A stretch of DNA of 64,000 bases, from contig CANRAU010000006.1 of assembly GCA_947628665.1 (NCBI GenBank), positions 1 through 64,000 of the forward strand. The letters are read 5' to 3'. Origin of the DNA: an uncultured Clostridia bacterium. GTDB lineage: Bacteria > Bacillota > Clostridia > Oscillospirales > Acutalibacteraceae. The stretch's first letter is position 1; each line of letters opens with the position of its first letter. The translations under genes and the position numbers were made by a program. The notes beneath the pieces are model-generated. The model was not told where the DNA came from, did no database searches, and worked only from the letters and a program-made list of their open reading frames with translations. Positions 51,807 to 60,453 of the stretch are shown here, piece after piece.

Positions 51807-51850
51807 TCTATTCTCGTCCCGTATCTTATCGGTTTGTGCTTTCTTGCTTT

Positions 51851-51879
51851 ATAGTACCCGTCGATTTCGGGATTGTCAA
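51851..51879 (-). promoter_or_regulatory. queH promoter
   Basis: On the minus strand TTGACA, 17 bp, TACTAT. The leader is about 40 nt and shows no preQ1 riboswitch motif. Confidence 0.8.
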
Positions 51880-51945
51880 GCAAAAGCCGTTTTCCTTTGC
51901 GCTGTGTTTTGGGCGCGAAAACGCCGTTATAGGGAAAAGCCGATG

Positions 51946-51974
51946 TTGAAATTCGGGAAAATATATGCTATACT
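51946..51974 (+). promoter_or_regulatory. Promoter of the SDR gene
   Basis: TTGAAA (51946-51951), 17 bp, TATACT (51969-51974) with an upstream TGC extension. Confidence 0.8.
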
Positions 51975-52061
51975 GGAAAAGAACAGCGAAAGACGCGTTT
52001 AGCCCTGATCCCGTGCGCGGTTTTCGCTCTGCGTATGCAAAATGAAATTGGAGGTAAACGT

Positions 52062-53081
52062 ATGAAAGTTTTTATGATCGGCGGAACGGGTCTTTTGGGT
52101 TGCGAGGCCGCAAGGATCCTCATCGAAAGAGGGCATGAGGTCAAGAGCGTTGCGCTTCCGCCCCTTCCCGAGGGTGCGCCTATCCCCGAGCAAATGGAGA
52201 TCGTATTCGGCGACATCAACAAGAAATCCGATGACGAAATTCGGGAGATGCTGGCGGGTTGCGACTGCTTCATTTTCGCCGCGGGCGTGGACGAGAGAGT
52301 GGAATTCCCCGCTCCCGTTTACGATGCATACTACAAATTCAATATCGCGCCGCTGGAGCGCATTCTGCCGCTTTGCAAGGAAGCGGGCTTAAAGCGCGCG
52401 GTCGTACTCGGCTCGTATTTCAGCTGGCTCGCCAAAGAGCGCAAGGATATGCCCATCTGCGAGCACAACCCCTACATTAAAAGCCGTTTGGATCAGGAAA
52501 AGGTCTGCGAGAAATATGCGGACGAAAGCTTTGACGTTTCCGTGCTGGAACTGCCCTATATCTTCGGCACACAGCCCGGCAGACGTCCCGTTTGGGTCAT
52601 CCTCATTGAGCAGATCGCATTCATGGACAAATGGCCTTTCACAATGTATCCGAAGGGCGGCACAACAATGCTGACCGTTCGTCAGGTCGGTCAGGCGATC
52701 GCGGGCGCGGCCGAAAAGGAAGTCGGCGGCTTCCGCGCATGGAAAATCGGTATGTACAACCTCACCTGGACGGAATTCCTTGCCATCGTGTATGAAGCGC
52801 GCGGCATGAAAGGCAGAAAGGTGCTCGGCGTTGCGCCCTGGATGATGAAAATGGGCATGGGCAAGGTCGTCAAGGACTATGCGGCGCGCGGTATCGAGAG
52901 CGGTATGGATCCGCTTTACCTCCCCTATATCATGGATCTGAACATTTTCACCGAGCAGAAGGACTGCCTGGAGTTAGGCGTTACGGAGGACGACATCAAA
53001 GCGGCGATCTTCGATTCGATCACCGTCAGCGAAGCGGCCTACAACGGCAAGGTCAAGCTCCTGGAAATGAAGGGCGAATAA
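52062..53081 (+). CDS. NAD(P)-dependent epimerase/dehydratase family protein (extended SDR)
   Basis: A 339-residue Rossmann protein beginning MKVFMIGGTGLLGCEAARIL. It has the GGTGLLG nucleotide loop and an extended-SDR layout, but the usual YxxxK catalytic pair is not clear: HNPYIKSRLDQEK replaces it. A C-terminal helical substrate region includes APWMMKMGMGKVVKDY. GGAGG precedes the ATG. It is monocistronic with its own promoter and terminator. The substrate is unknown; it may be an atypical, non-epimerase member. Confidence 0.8.
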   Translation: MKVFMIGGTGLLGCEAARILIERGHEVKSVALPPLPEGAPIPEQMEIVFGDINKKSDDEIREMLAGCDCFIFAAGVDERVEFPAPVYDAYYKFNIAPLERILPLCKEAGLKRAVVLGSYFSWLAKERKDMPICEHNPYIKSRLDQEKVCEKYADESFDVSVLELPYIFGTQPGRRPVWVILIEQIAFMDKWPFTMYPKGGTTMLTVRQVGQAIAGAAEKEVGGFRAWKIGMYNLTWTEFLAIVYEARGMKGRKVLGVAPWMMKMGMGKVVKDYAARGIESGMDPLYLPYIMDLNIFTEQKDCLELGVTEDDIKAAIFDSITVSEAAYNGKVKLLEMKGE

Positions 53082-53106
53082 GCATAACACACGAAAGCCT
53101 ACACAC

Positions 53107-53138
53107 AAAACGGCATCGTTTACAAGCGATGCCGTTTT
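53107..53138. terminator. Bidirectional terminator
   Basis: AAAACGGCATCG pairs with CGATGCCGTTTT around an 8-nt loop, between the SDR and the ABC importer. Confidence 0.92.
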
Positions 53139-53155
53139 CCTGTTTTCATTTTCGG

Positions 53156-53953
53156 TTATGCGTGCAGCATGGCGCTTAAAAATTCGCGCAGACGTGCGTT
53201 TTTCGGCTGATCGAATACCACATCGGGTGCGCCGCGTTCCGCAATGACGCCGTCATGCATAAAGATGATCTCATTGGAGACCTCGCGGGCAAAGCCCATT
53301 TCGTGGGTGACGATGAGCATGGTGCGTCCCTCGTTTGCCAGCTTGCGTATCACGGCCAGCACCTCGTTGGTGATCTCGGGGTCGAGCGCGGAGGTCGGCT
53401 CGTCAAAACAAAGCACCTGCGGAGAGAGCATCAGCGCACGCGCGATCGCCACACGCTGCTGCTGCCCGCCCGAAAGCTCGCACGGGTAACTGTTCAGCTT
53501 GTCCGAAAGTCCCACGCTCAAAAGAAGCGCCTTTGCTTCCTCGTCAATGGCCGTCAGGCGCGCCTTGATCTCGGCGCGGTCACATTGCTCTTTCTTGCAG
53601 GCTTCTTTCACCAAAAATTCCTTTGCAAGCGTGACATTGCGCAGCGCCGTGTACTGCGGGAACAGGTTAAACGACTGAAACACAAGCCCCGTGCAAAGCT
53701 GATTTTGGCGTTTTTCCGCCATGGAGAGCTTTCCTTTGCGCGCGGCGTCAAACGTCACACGTCCGCCAACGGTGATCTTGCCACGGTCGGCAGTCTCCAA
53801 ACCCGTAATGCAGCGCAAAAGCGTGGTTTTTCCGCTGCCGGAAGAGCCGATGACCGAAACGACCTGCCCCTCTTCCATAGAAAAGTCTATGCCCTTGAGT
53901 ACCTCGGTTTTGCCGAAGCTCTTATGGATTTGTTCTACTTCCAAAATAGCCAT
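53156..53953 (-). CDS. Polar amino-acid ABC transporter ATPase
   Basis: A 265-residue ATP-binding subunit of the GlnQ/HisP type. Walker A is GSSGSGKTT, the Q loop lies in VFQSFNLFPQ, the signature is LSGGQQQRVAIARAL and Walker B is VLCFDEPTSALDPE; the H loop His lies in VTHEMGFA. Between the Walker A and Q-loop is a longer charged insert (DRAEIKARLTAIDEEAKALL-like, about residues 110-145). ATG 53953 follows AGAGG, 2 nt after the permease stop. It powers the importer. Confidence 0.95.
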   Translation of the reverse strand: MAILEVEQIHKSFGKTEVLKGIDFSMEEGQVVSVIGSSGSGKTTLLRCITGLETADRGKITVGGRVTFDAARKGKLSMAEKRQNQLCTGLVFQSFNLFPQYTALRNVTLAKEFLVKEACKKEQCDRAEIKARLTAIDEEAKALLLSVGLSDKLNSYPCELSGGQQQRVAIARALMLSPQVLCFDEPTSALDPEITNEVLAVIRKLANEGRTMLIVTHEMGFAREVSNEIIFMHDGVIAERGAPDVVFDQPKNARLREFLSAMLHA

Positions 53954-53955
53954 AA

Positions 53956-54651
53956 TCAACCTCTGAAATAATCGAGTTTTTTCTCGATACGACCGAAAAG
54001 CAGCGATAGAAGTCCGACAAACACCAAATAGAACGCGCCCGTATAAAACAGCGGCCACAAAAGACCGTCGGACTTAATGAACGCCTGCCCCGCCCAAATC
54101 ACTTCGTATACCGCAATGATGCGCGCAAGGGAGGTGTCCTTCACCAGCGTGATGATCTCATTGCTCATGGGCGGCACGATCCGTTTGACGACCTGCAGCA
54201 GCACGACCCTGAAAAACACCTGCGTTTTGGTCATGCCCAGCACCTGTCCCGCTTCATATTGCCCTTTGGAAATGCTTTCAATACCGCCGCGGTAAATTTC
54301 GGAGAAATAACAGGCGTAGTTGATCACAAAAGCAATCAGCGCGGCGACGAACCGATCCATGACCGACCAGGTACCCAGCCACTGCAAAAACGGATTTTGC
54401 GAACCGAGCGCAGCCACCTGCGAGCCGATAAGCCCCGGGCCGTAATAGATCACAATGAGCTGCAGCATCAGCGGCGTACCGCGAATCACCCAAATCAGCG
54501 CGCGCACCAGCCACTTGAGTGGCCGAAAACGGCTCATCGAACCGAAGCTGAACACCAGCCCCAACGGCAGGGCAAACAACAACGTCAGCAAGAACAGTTC
54601 AAGGGTTTTTCCGAACCCTTCCAGCAAACTGACGGTAACACTCCAAAACAT
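53956..54651 (-). CDS. Polar amino-acid ABC transporter permease
   Basis: A 231-residue HisMQ-type permease with about five helices. The family start GFGKTLELFLLTLLFALPLG, IRGTPLMLQL, and the EAA loop IYRGGIESISKGQYEAGQVLG that contacts the ATPase are all present. It forms the membrane channel, probably as a homodimer. It lies between the binding-protein gene and the ATPase. A hairpin separates it from the binding-protein gene. Confidence 0.95.
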   Translation of the reverse strand: MFWSVTVSLLEGFGKTLELFLLTLLFALPLGLVFSFGSMSRFRPLKWLVRALIWVIRGTPLMLQLIVIYYGPGLIGSQVAALGSQNPFLQWLGTWSVMDRFVAALIAFVINYACYFSEIYRGGIESISKGQYEAGQVLGMTKTQVFFRVVLLQVVKRIVPPMSNEIITLVKDTSLARIIAVYEVIWAGQAFIKSDGLLWPLFYTGAFYLVFVGLLSLLFGRIEKKLDYFRG

Positions 54652-54691
54652 AGATTATCCTTTTCTTTCCAAATCTGATAAAGAGAAACGA

Positions 54692-54720
54692 CAGCGGCGA
54701 AGTAGACTGCTTCGCCGCTG
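54692..54720 (-). terminator. Hairpin between the binding-protein and permease genes
   Basis: CAGCGGCGAAG and CTTCGCCGCTG form a perfect 11-bp stem with a 7-nt loop, followed on the minus strand by a moderately T-rich tract. It probably attenuates transcription so that the binding protein is made in excess. Confidence 0.7.
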
Positions 54721-54738
54721 CACGAACATTTCGGGATT

Positions 54739-55575
54739 TTACTTGATGAGCGTCAGCTGATATTTTTCGGCGAGTTTATCCATAGTGCCGTCCTGCATCA
54801 GTTCCGCCGTGATCTTATTGATCTCCTCCGTGAGGTCAGAACCCTTGCGGCAGGCGATACCGTACTCTTCGCTCGTCAATTCGAGCTTATAGCCATAGTT
54901 TGCATAGCTCGTGCCTTCGCCCGTCATGGCGTTCGCCATGGTGATGTCGATGATGCAGGCGTCCGCCGCACCGCTGGAAACCTCCATCAACGTCGCACTT
55001 TGATCGGCAACCTTCGTGACCTTGGTAAAGCCCGCTTCCTCGGCCGCCTTTGCGCCCGCAGAACCGTTTTCAACAGCAAACTGCAAATCCTTCATGCTTT
55101 CCGCCGTCGGGTATGCATCCAGCTTATCCTTCGCCATAACGACGACCTGCGCATTCTTCACATACGGATTGGTGACGCTCGCGTTCAGCTTGCTCTCCTC
55201 GGTGATAGTCATGCCGTTCCATGCACAGTCGATCGCCTTCGAGTCAAGCTCGGTATATTTGTTGTCCCATTCAATAACAATGAACTCCGCCTTCACGCCG
55301 AGCTTTTCGGCGACCAGACGTGCGTACTCGGTGTCAAACCCCGTCCATTCGGTCGAGCCTTTTTCCTTATAATTCATCGGCGCATAATCGGTAATGCCGA
55401 TGACCAGCGTCCCCTTGTCCTTTATGTACGCAAGATCGGAATTCTCCGTATCAAGATTGGAATTCTCCGTATCAAGATCGGAATTCTCTGTATCCTTTTT
55501 GCCGCCGCAAGCCGCCAGCGTGCAGACAAGCACGACGAGCGCGAGCAACAGCGCAATGCCCTTTTTCAGTTTCAT
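54739..55575 (-). CDS. Amino-acid ABC transporter substrate-binding lipoprotein
   Basis: A 278-residue periplasm-side binding lipoprotein, bacterial SBP family 3. Signal with lipobox LAAC (Cys near residue 22), a linker of three 7-residue repeats (DTENSDL, DTENSNL, DTENSDL), then LVIGITDYAPMNYKE and the mature fold with WNGMTITEESK and AENGSAGAKA-like segments. It captures a polar amino acid or cystine for the adjacent permease. ATG 55575 follows GGAGG. Confidence 0.95.
   Translation of the reverse strand: MKLKKGIALLLALVVLVCTLAACGGKKDTENSDLDTENSNLDTENSDLAYIKDKGTLVIGITDYAPMNYKEKGSTEWTGFDTEYARLVAEKLGVKAEFIVIEWDNKYTELDSKAIDCAWNGMTITEESKLNASVTNPYVKNAQVVVMAKDKLDAYPTAESMKDLQFAVENGSAGAKAAEEAGFTKVTKVADQSATLMEVSSGAADACIIDITMANAMTGEGTSYANYGYKLELTSEEYGIACRKGSDLTEEINKITAELMQDGTMDKLAEKYQLTLIK
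55432..55494. repeat. Three tandem 21-bp repeats in the lipoprotein linker
   Basis: Three 21-bp units (55432-55452, 55453-55473 and 55474-55494) differ by one or two bases each and keep frame. They encode the DTENSxL linker and could change copy number by slippage. Confidence 0.9.
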
Positions 55576-55645
55576 TTTCCATTCCTCCGATTTATCATGG
55601 TAAAGTGGTAACGTGCTATTATCATAACGCATTCACACGCTTTTG

Positions 55646-56383
55646 TCAACCGTCATTCTTCACAAGAATTCCGTCTACGGAGTCACGATATGCCAGCAAT
55701 TCACTGACAGTTACAAGCTGATAGCCCTGCTCGGTCAGCGCGACGATCACTTTTTCGGCCGCCTCGGCGGTCGGCAAAAAGAGGTCGTGCATCAGGATAA
55801 TGTCGCCGTCGTGTACATTGTCCAGCACCCGTTTGACGCTTCGCGCGCAGTTTTGGTGACTCCAATCCATGGTATCGATCGTCCAAAGCACGATCGGCAG
55901 ATCGGTAAGGGTCGAGAGGTTTTTGCTGTACGTCCCGCCCGGCGGACGCAGGACGGTCGTGCGGCGTCCCACGACCTTTTCAAGCGCTTCGTCGGTCTTT
56001 TTTAACTGTTCCGAAATAGACGTACTCCCGCGCGAGCGCAGATTGACATGGTCATAGGTGTGATTGCCGAATTCACAGCCCGCGTCGGCGATCATGCGGA
56101 TGCTCTCTTCGCGCCCTTCGATGCGGCTACCCACCACAAAAAAGGTCGCGCGTCCGCCGACTTCCTGCAGCGCTTTGACGATTCGCTTGGTCACAGGGCC
56201 GTAAGGGCCGTCGTCAAAGGTCAGGGCAACCATGGGCTTTTCGGGGTCTAACTGCCGAATGGGAACATAGTCGTCTGTGCGCGTATCTATCGCCATCACA
56301 ACGCCCATGCCGCACGCCAAAAGCGTGATCGCAAGCACTGCACACGCGAGTACGGTCAGCAGTTTTTTCAGTCGGATCACCAT
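55646..56383 (-). CDS. Polysaccharide deacetylase
   Basis: A 245-residue NodB-homology (CE4) deacetylase anchored by an N-terminal helix (residues 8-28). Motifs: MVALTFDDGPYG (MT1), EFGNHTYDHVNLR (MT2), VLRPPGGTYSKN (MT3), and a later IILMHDLFLPT. It removes acetyl groups from peptidoglycan or other polymers at the surface. ATG 56383 follows GGAGAAGG by 7 nt. It lies between the amino-acid importer and the symporter. Confidence 0.94.
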   Translation of the reverse strand: MVIRLKKLLTVLACAVLAITLLACGMGVVMAIDTRTDDYVPIRQLDPEKPMVALTFDDGPYGPVTKRIVKALQEVGGRATFFVVGSRIEGREESIRMIADAGCEFGNHTYDHVNLRSRGSTSISEQLKKTDEALEKVVGRRTTVLRPPGGTYSKNLSTLTDLPIVLWTIDTMDWSHQNCARSVKRVLDNVHDGDIILMHDLFLPTAEAAEKVIVALTEQGYQLVTVSELLAYRDSVDGILVKNDG

Positions 56384-56442
56384 AGCAAGACCTTCTCCAT
56401 CCACAACTTCTGCTTCATGTATATTCAAAGCGAAAAGAGAAA

Positions 56443-56475
56443 TGCCCGCCGCCCCGAAAATCGGCACGGCGGGCA
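56443..56475 (-). terminator. Terminator after the alanine symporter
   Basis: TGCCCGCCG and CGGCGGGCA pair; on the minus strand TTTCTCTTTT follows. Confidence 0.8.
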
Positions 56476-56491
56476 GGAAAAGCGCACGATC

Positions 56492-57931
56492 TCAATGTTT
56501 GGGCAGGATCGTAAACGGATCGTTTTGTTGGAAAGAAAGCATCGGCGGCACGGATTGTCCCCGAAAAATGCGCATGCGGTAGTTTTCGGTAATGCGGAAC
56601 ACCAGCGGCGACAACAGCAGCACACCGACAAGATTCGGCAGCGCCATCAGGCCGTTAAAGGTGTCGGACAGTTCCCATACAAGCCGGATGCTTGATACCG
56701 ACCCGATGAACGAGACCGCCAAAAAAATCCCCTTATAAATCTGCATAAACGTCCTGCCGCCGAGATATTCCGACACGCGGCAGCCGTAAACCGACCAGCC
56801 GAGCAGTGTGGAGAAAGCGAACAGCACGATCCCGACCGATACGATATAGCCGCCGAAAGCGCCGAACACGCTTTGAAATGCCCAAATTGTGACGTTGACG
56901 CCCTCCAAGCCCGCCACACGGTGCGCGCCCGTGGTCAAAATGGCAAGGGCTGTCAGCGTGCAAATGACAATCGTATCGAAAAATACCTCAAAAATGCCCC
57001 AAAGTCCCTGTCGGACGGGTTCGCGCACATCCGCCGAAGCGTGTACCAGCACCGAAGAACCAAGACCCGCCTCGTTGGAAAACACGCCGCGCGCAAAGCC
57101 GTAACGCATGGCGCTTGCTATACCGTAACCCATGATACCGCCGCCCGCAGAGCGAAGCGAAAACGCGCTTTGGAAAATCTCGGTCATGGCGGATGGAAGA
57201 TGTTTGACGTTGACCAAAATCACGGTCAGTGAGCCGAGGATATAGAGCGCCGCCATAACGGGTACAAACTTTTCGGTCACGCCCACGATACGCTGAATGC
57301 CGCCGAGCAAAATGACGGCGACAAGCACACACACCGCAACGCCCGTAACAAAGCCGGGTATGTGAAAAGAGGACTGCAAGGCCGTAGCAATGCCGTTGAC
57401 CTGCGCGATAGAGCCGATGCCGAACGAAGCAAACAGACAAAAAACGGCAAACAGCACCGCAAGCCACTTTTGTCGGAGACCCTTTTCAATATAGTACATT
57501 GGGCCGCCGACCCATTCCCCTTGCGCACTTTTATGCCGAAAATAGATACCGAGTACGATTTCGGCGTATTTGGTCATCATGCCGAAGAACGCGGAGACCC
57601 ACATCCAAAAAATCGCCCCTGCGCCGCCCGCCGCGATCGCAGTCGCCACGCCGACGATATTTCCCGTGCCGACGGTGGCCGCAAGCGCCGTCGCCAACGC
57701 CTGAAACGGGGTAATGGCGTTTTTATCCTTCGACTTTTTTGTTTTTCCGTTTTGAAACACACTCAAAATCGTGTTTTTCAGCACATACCGAAATTTGGTG
57801 ATTTGCAAAAAGCGTGTGCCTGCCGTCAGATAGATCCCCGTCGCCAGAAGCAACACCAGCATCGGCACGCCCCAAACCGCGTCATGCACGGCCGTGTTTG
57901 CTTTTTCGATCCATTCGATAAGCGTTTGCAT
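56492..57931 (-). CDS. Sodium:alanine (glycine) symporter
   Basis: A 479-residue, ten- or eleven-helix AGCS-family importer of alanine or glycine with Na+. The family signature appears as GTGNIVGVATAIAAGGAGAIFWMW and GGPMYYIEKGL, the AGCS signature; IGYGIASAMRYGFARGVFSNEAG-type text follows. GGGAGG precedes the ATG. It is monocistronic, as AGCS genes usually are. Confidence 0.96.
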   Translation of the reverse strand: MQTLIEWIEKANTAVHDAVWGVPMLVLLLATGIYLTAGTRFLQITKFRYVLKNTILSVFQNGKTKKSKDKNAITPFQALATALAATVGTGNIVGVATAIAAGGAGAIFWMWVSAFFGMMTKYAEIVLGIYFRHKSAQGEWVGGPMYYIEKGLRQKWLAVLFAVFCLFASFGIGSIAQVNGIATALQSSFHIPGFVTGVAVCVLVAVILLGGIQRIVGVTEKFVPVMAALYILGSLTVILVNVKHLPSAMTEIFQSAFSLRSAGGGIMGYGIASAMRYGFARGVFSNEAGLGSSVLVHASADVREPVRQGLWGIFEVFFDTIVICTLTALAILTTGAHRVAGLEGVNVTIWAFQSVFGAFGGYIVSVGIVLFAFSTLLGWSVYGCRVSEYLGGRTFMQIYKGIFLAVSFIGSVSSIRLVWELSDTFNGLMALPNLVGVLLLSPLVFRITENYRMRIFRGQSVPPMLSFQQNDPFTILPKH

Positions 57932-57974
57932 AGATTTCCTCCCGTGAAAACCCGCCGTATATTTTTCCGTGAAA

Positions 57975-58009
57975 ATAAAATGCAGGAGAGCTTTTCCCCT
58001 GCATTTTAT
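57975..58009. terminator. Bidirectional terminator
   Basis: ATAAAATGCAGG and CCTGCATTTTAT pair around an 11-nt loop. It ends the GH51 transcript on the minus strand. Confidence 0.88.
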
Positions 58010-58028
58010 GTTCTGTTTTACAGAATTA

Positions 58029-60299
58029 TTAAGCGGAGGTTTTTCCGCGCTTCCTGCGGATCAAATGTACGATGGTGGGAATGCCCACCGCAAGCACAAG
58101 GATCCCCGCGGGAATAATGTAGACAAGCGCGCGCTCCAAAGGCGTGTAATAAGGCGTCGCCTCGGGCATTTCGGGCAGTTCATAAAGCCCCTCGCCCGTT
58201 TGATTGCCGCCGTATGCAATGCGCAGTACGTTCACGGAATACCCGCCGACCGTAAATGTGGGATCGCCGTTCAATTTCACTTCCTGCGCCTGCGGCACAA
58301 TGCACGTTCTGCCGGACTCATTGCAGGCCGCGAGCGACCGGTTCGTAAGCGAGAGCATATCGGCGTAATTTGCCTTGCCGAAGCCGTCGAGCGCATAGGA
58401 GAACGACTTTTCCTCACCCGTGGTGTTGACGAGCTTCACATAGATCAGTTCATTCTTCTCATCGACGGTGACGGACTGATACACCCCGTCGTTCCCCTCA
58501 GGGAGCGTTGCATCCAAATAGCGACTGCCCGTATTGTTCATATAGAGCATTTGCGTGTAATAGCTGGGGGTCAGCACCACGTTCTCGTCGTCAAACCAAA
58601 TCAGGTCGATTTTCCATTGCTGGGCGTTGATCTTGGCGAACAACGGCGCATAAGAGGCCATGACGACGACGTCGCCGTTGCGCTCCAAGCTCGTCATATA
58701 CGCGCCTTCCGAAAGCGCCGCATTCAGATTGGACTTCGTCTCAATTGTACCCGCGTTTCTGGCGGTCGCCGCATATTCGCCCAAAAACACCTTCGGGCCG
58801 TTGCGGTCGTAATTGTCATACCGATCCAAATTGGCGAGATACCAGTCGTCGTCCTGATAATAGTGTTCGTCCACAATCGTATCCGTATAATTTGCGGACA
58901 GCTCCTCCCAAGAGGTATCGAATTGCAAGCCTGCGGAAACAGGGCCTGCGGAGGAGATCACCTTGATATTCGGATACACCTTGTTGACCGCGGCTTTCAA
59001 CGCCGCCAAATTGCGGAAATAGACCTCGCCCCAGTTTTCATTGCCGAGACCGATGTATTCCAAATCAAACGGCGCGGGATGCCCGTTTGCCGCGCGACGC
59101 GCGCCCCACTCGGTGGATACGTCGCCGTTCGCATATTCGATCAAGTCCAAAATATCCTGCACATACGCGTCAAATTCCGCCGTACCCGGACGGTATGCGA
59201 TGGTGTCGAGATACTCTTCCCACTGCTCTTTCGTGATCTCACCGGACTGATATTTCGCATACTGGTCGTCATAGCCGCAGCGTGGCTGGCAGATCAGCCC
59301 CACGTTGAGGATCGGCACGGGCTTTGCACCCAAATCCGCACACAGCTGGAAGTATTCGTGATACCCGACGCTGTAGCTGTTGTTGTAATCGATGTTATCG
59401 TTTTGCCAGATATTGTAATTCTGCTTGCGGGTCTCCAAAGGCCCGATGGTATTCTTCCAGTTGAAATTGTTCTCCAGATCGCTGCCCTCCGCAACACATC
59501 CGCCGGGGAAGCGGACAAACGCGGGATGCAGCTGTTCCAGCGCACGGTACATATCCTCGCGCAGAGACGTGTATTTCCATGTGGATTGGCCGTAACCATA
59601 GCTCTTTTCGGGGTAAAGGCAGACATAATCAAGCGATACCGCGCCGGACTCAAATTCCATGACCAGCGAAGCGCTGTCGGTTTTCGCCGCAGTCAGCACA
59701 GCGGCGCTCTTTGCCCACGTATCGCCCGTATGCACGCCGAAGCTGACGGTATCGGAGAGCTTCTCGCCGCGCTTGTTTTCCAGATACACCGAAACGGTCA
59801 TGTTCGTATTTTTAAACCATGCCGAAAACGCGTATGTATCGCCCGCTTTAATGGACATACTCGGCACGTCGATCACGCGGGAATCCTTATTATCGGTCTT
59901 GTAATGGTAATACTCGCAGAAGCCCAGATTTTTCACTGTGCGCGTCTTTACGGAATCATCCTGCGGCATAGAGATATAGGAGGGGTTGTTTTCGTGAATG
60001 CCGCCCGTCGTCTCGCGGGTATACTTTCCCTCGATCTCCCAGCCGGAAAGTGCGTCCTTTTTCGCATAATACAAATACTCGAAAGAGTTGTTGCGCACCA
60101 AATTAGCGTTCAGTCCCCCTTCTACGGCATTGTTGATGTCCTCAATAAAAATGCCGTACATATCGGAACTCATCTCGTGAGACAAATTCTCTGCGGACAG
60201 CGTTACTTTTTGTGCCTGTGCATCCGCAAATGCCGTGACGCCGCCTATTCCCACAAACAGCAGCGCCGCCAAAAATACGGCTATTGCTTTTCTACGCAT
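58029..60299 (-). CDS. Membrane-anchored GH51 alpha-L-arabinofuranosidase
   Basis: A 756-residue surface enzyme that removes arabinofuranose from arabinan or arabinoxylan. Signal peptide (residues 1-26), a CBM4-like beta domain (about 70-220), a GH51 barrel with the acid/base Glu in IGLGNENWGEVYF and the nucleophile in VFLGEYAATA, then a beta C-domain. The end carries a membrane helix (ALVYIIPAGILVLAVGIPTI) and basic tail RRKRGKTSA, a rather uncommon anchor for GH51 enzymes, most of which are cytoplasmic. Confidence 0.94.
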   Translation of the reverse strand: MRRKAIAVFLAALLFVGIGGVTAFADAQAQKVTLSAENLSHEMSSDMYGIFIEDINNAVEGGLNANLVRNNSFEYLYYAKKDALSGWEIEGKYTRETTGGIHENNPSYISMPQDDSVKTRTVKNLGFCEYYHYKTDNKDSRVIDVPSMSIKAGDTYAFSAWFKNTNMTVSVYLENKRGEKLSDTVSFGVHTGDTWAKSAAVLTAAKTDSASLVMEFESGAVSLDYVCLYPEKSYGYGQSTWKYTSLREDMYRALEQLHPAFVRFPGGCVAEGSDLENNFNWKNTIGPLETRKQNYNIWQNDNIDYNNSYSVGYHEYFQLCADLGAKPVPILNVGLICQPRCGYDDQYAKYQSGEITKEQWEEYLDTIAYRPGTAEFDAYVQDILDLIEYANGDVSTEWGARRAANGHPAPFDLEYIGLGNENWGEVYFRNLAALKAAVNKVYPNIKVISSAGPVSAGLQFDTSWEELSANYTDTIVDEHYYQDDDWYLANLDRYDNYDRNGPKVFLGEYAATARNAGTIETKSNLNAALSEGAYMTSLERNGDVVVMASYAPLFAKINAQQWKIDLIWFDDENVVLTPSYYTQMLYMNNTGSRYLDATLPEGNDGVYQSVTVDEKNELIYVKLVNTTGEEKSFSYALDGFGKANYADMLSLTNRSLAACNESGRTCIVPQAQEVKLNGDPTFTVGGYSVNVLRIAYGGNQTGEGLYELPEMPEATPYYTPLERALVYIIPAGILVLAVGIPTIVHLIRRKRGKTSA

Positions 60300-60408
60300 C
60301 TCTGTTTCTCCCCCTTTGGTTCTGTATGTGTTTATCTTATCATGTTTGCACGCGTTCTTGCAAGGGTTTTCCGCTTTTTTTCGGTGATTTTTTCGCTGTG
60401 CAAAGCCC

Positions 60409-60437
60409 TTGAAGAAATCCCGCGAACGTGTTACACT
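60409..60437 (+). promoter_or_regulatory. Promoter of the FRG-domain gene
   Basis: TTGAAG (60409-60414), 17 bp, TACACT (60432-60437). The leader would be about 10-15 nt. Confidence 0.7.
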
Positions 60438-60453
60438 TTTTTCGGGTGATCGT

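Noticed and set aside
51807..51850. preQ1 riboswitch before queH
   Set aside because: The leader is only about 40 nt and lacks the preQ1 consensus.
55432..55494. CRISPR-like repeats
   Set aside because: The 21-bp units are directly adjacent without spacers and encode an in-frame linker.
57969..60449. An 826-codon plus-strand open frame opposite the GH51 gene
   Set aside because: It is the antisense shadow of a clear GH51 enzyme with catalytic motifs; it has no ribosome site and an arginine/isoleucine-rich composition without domains.
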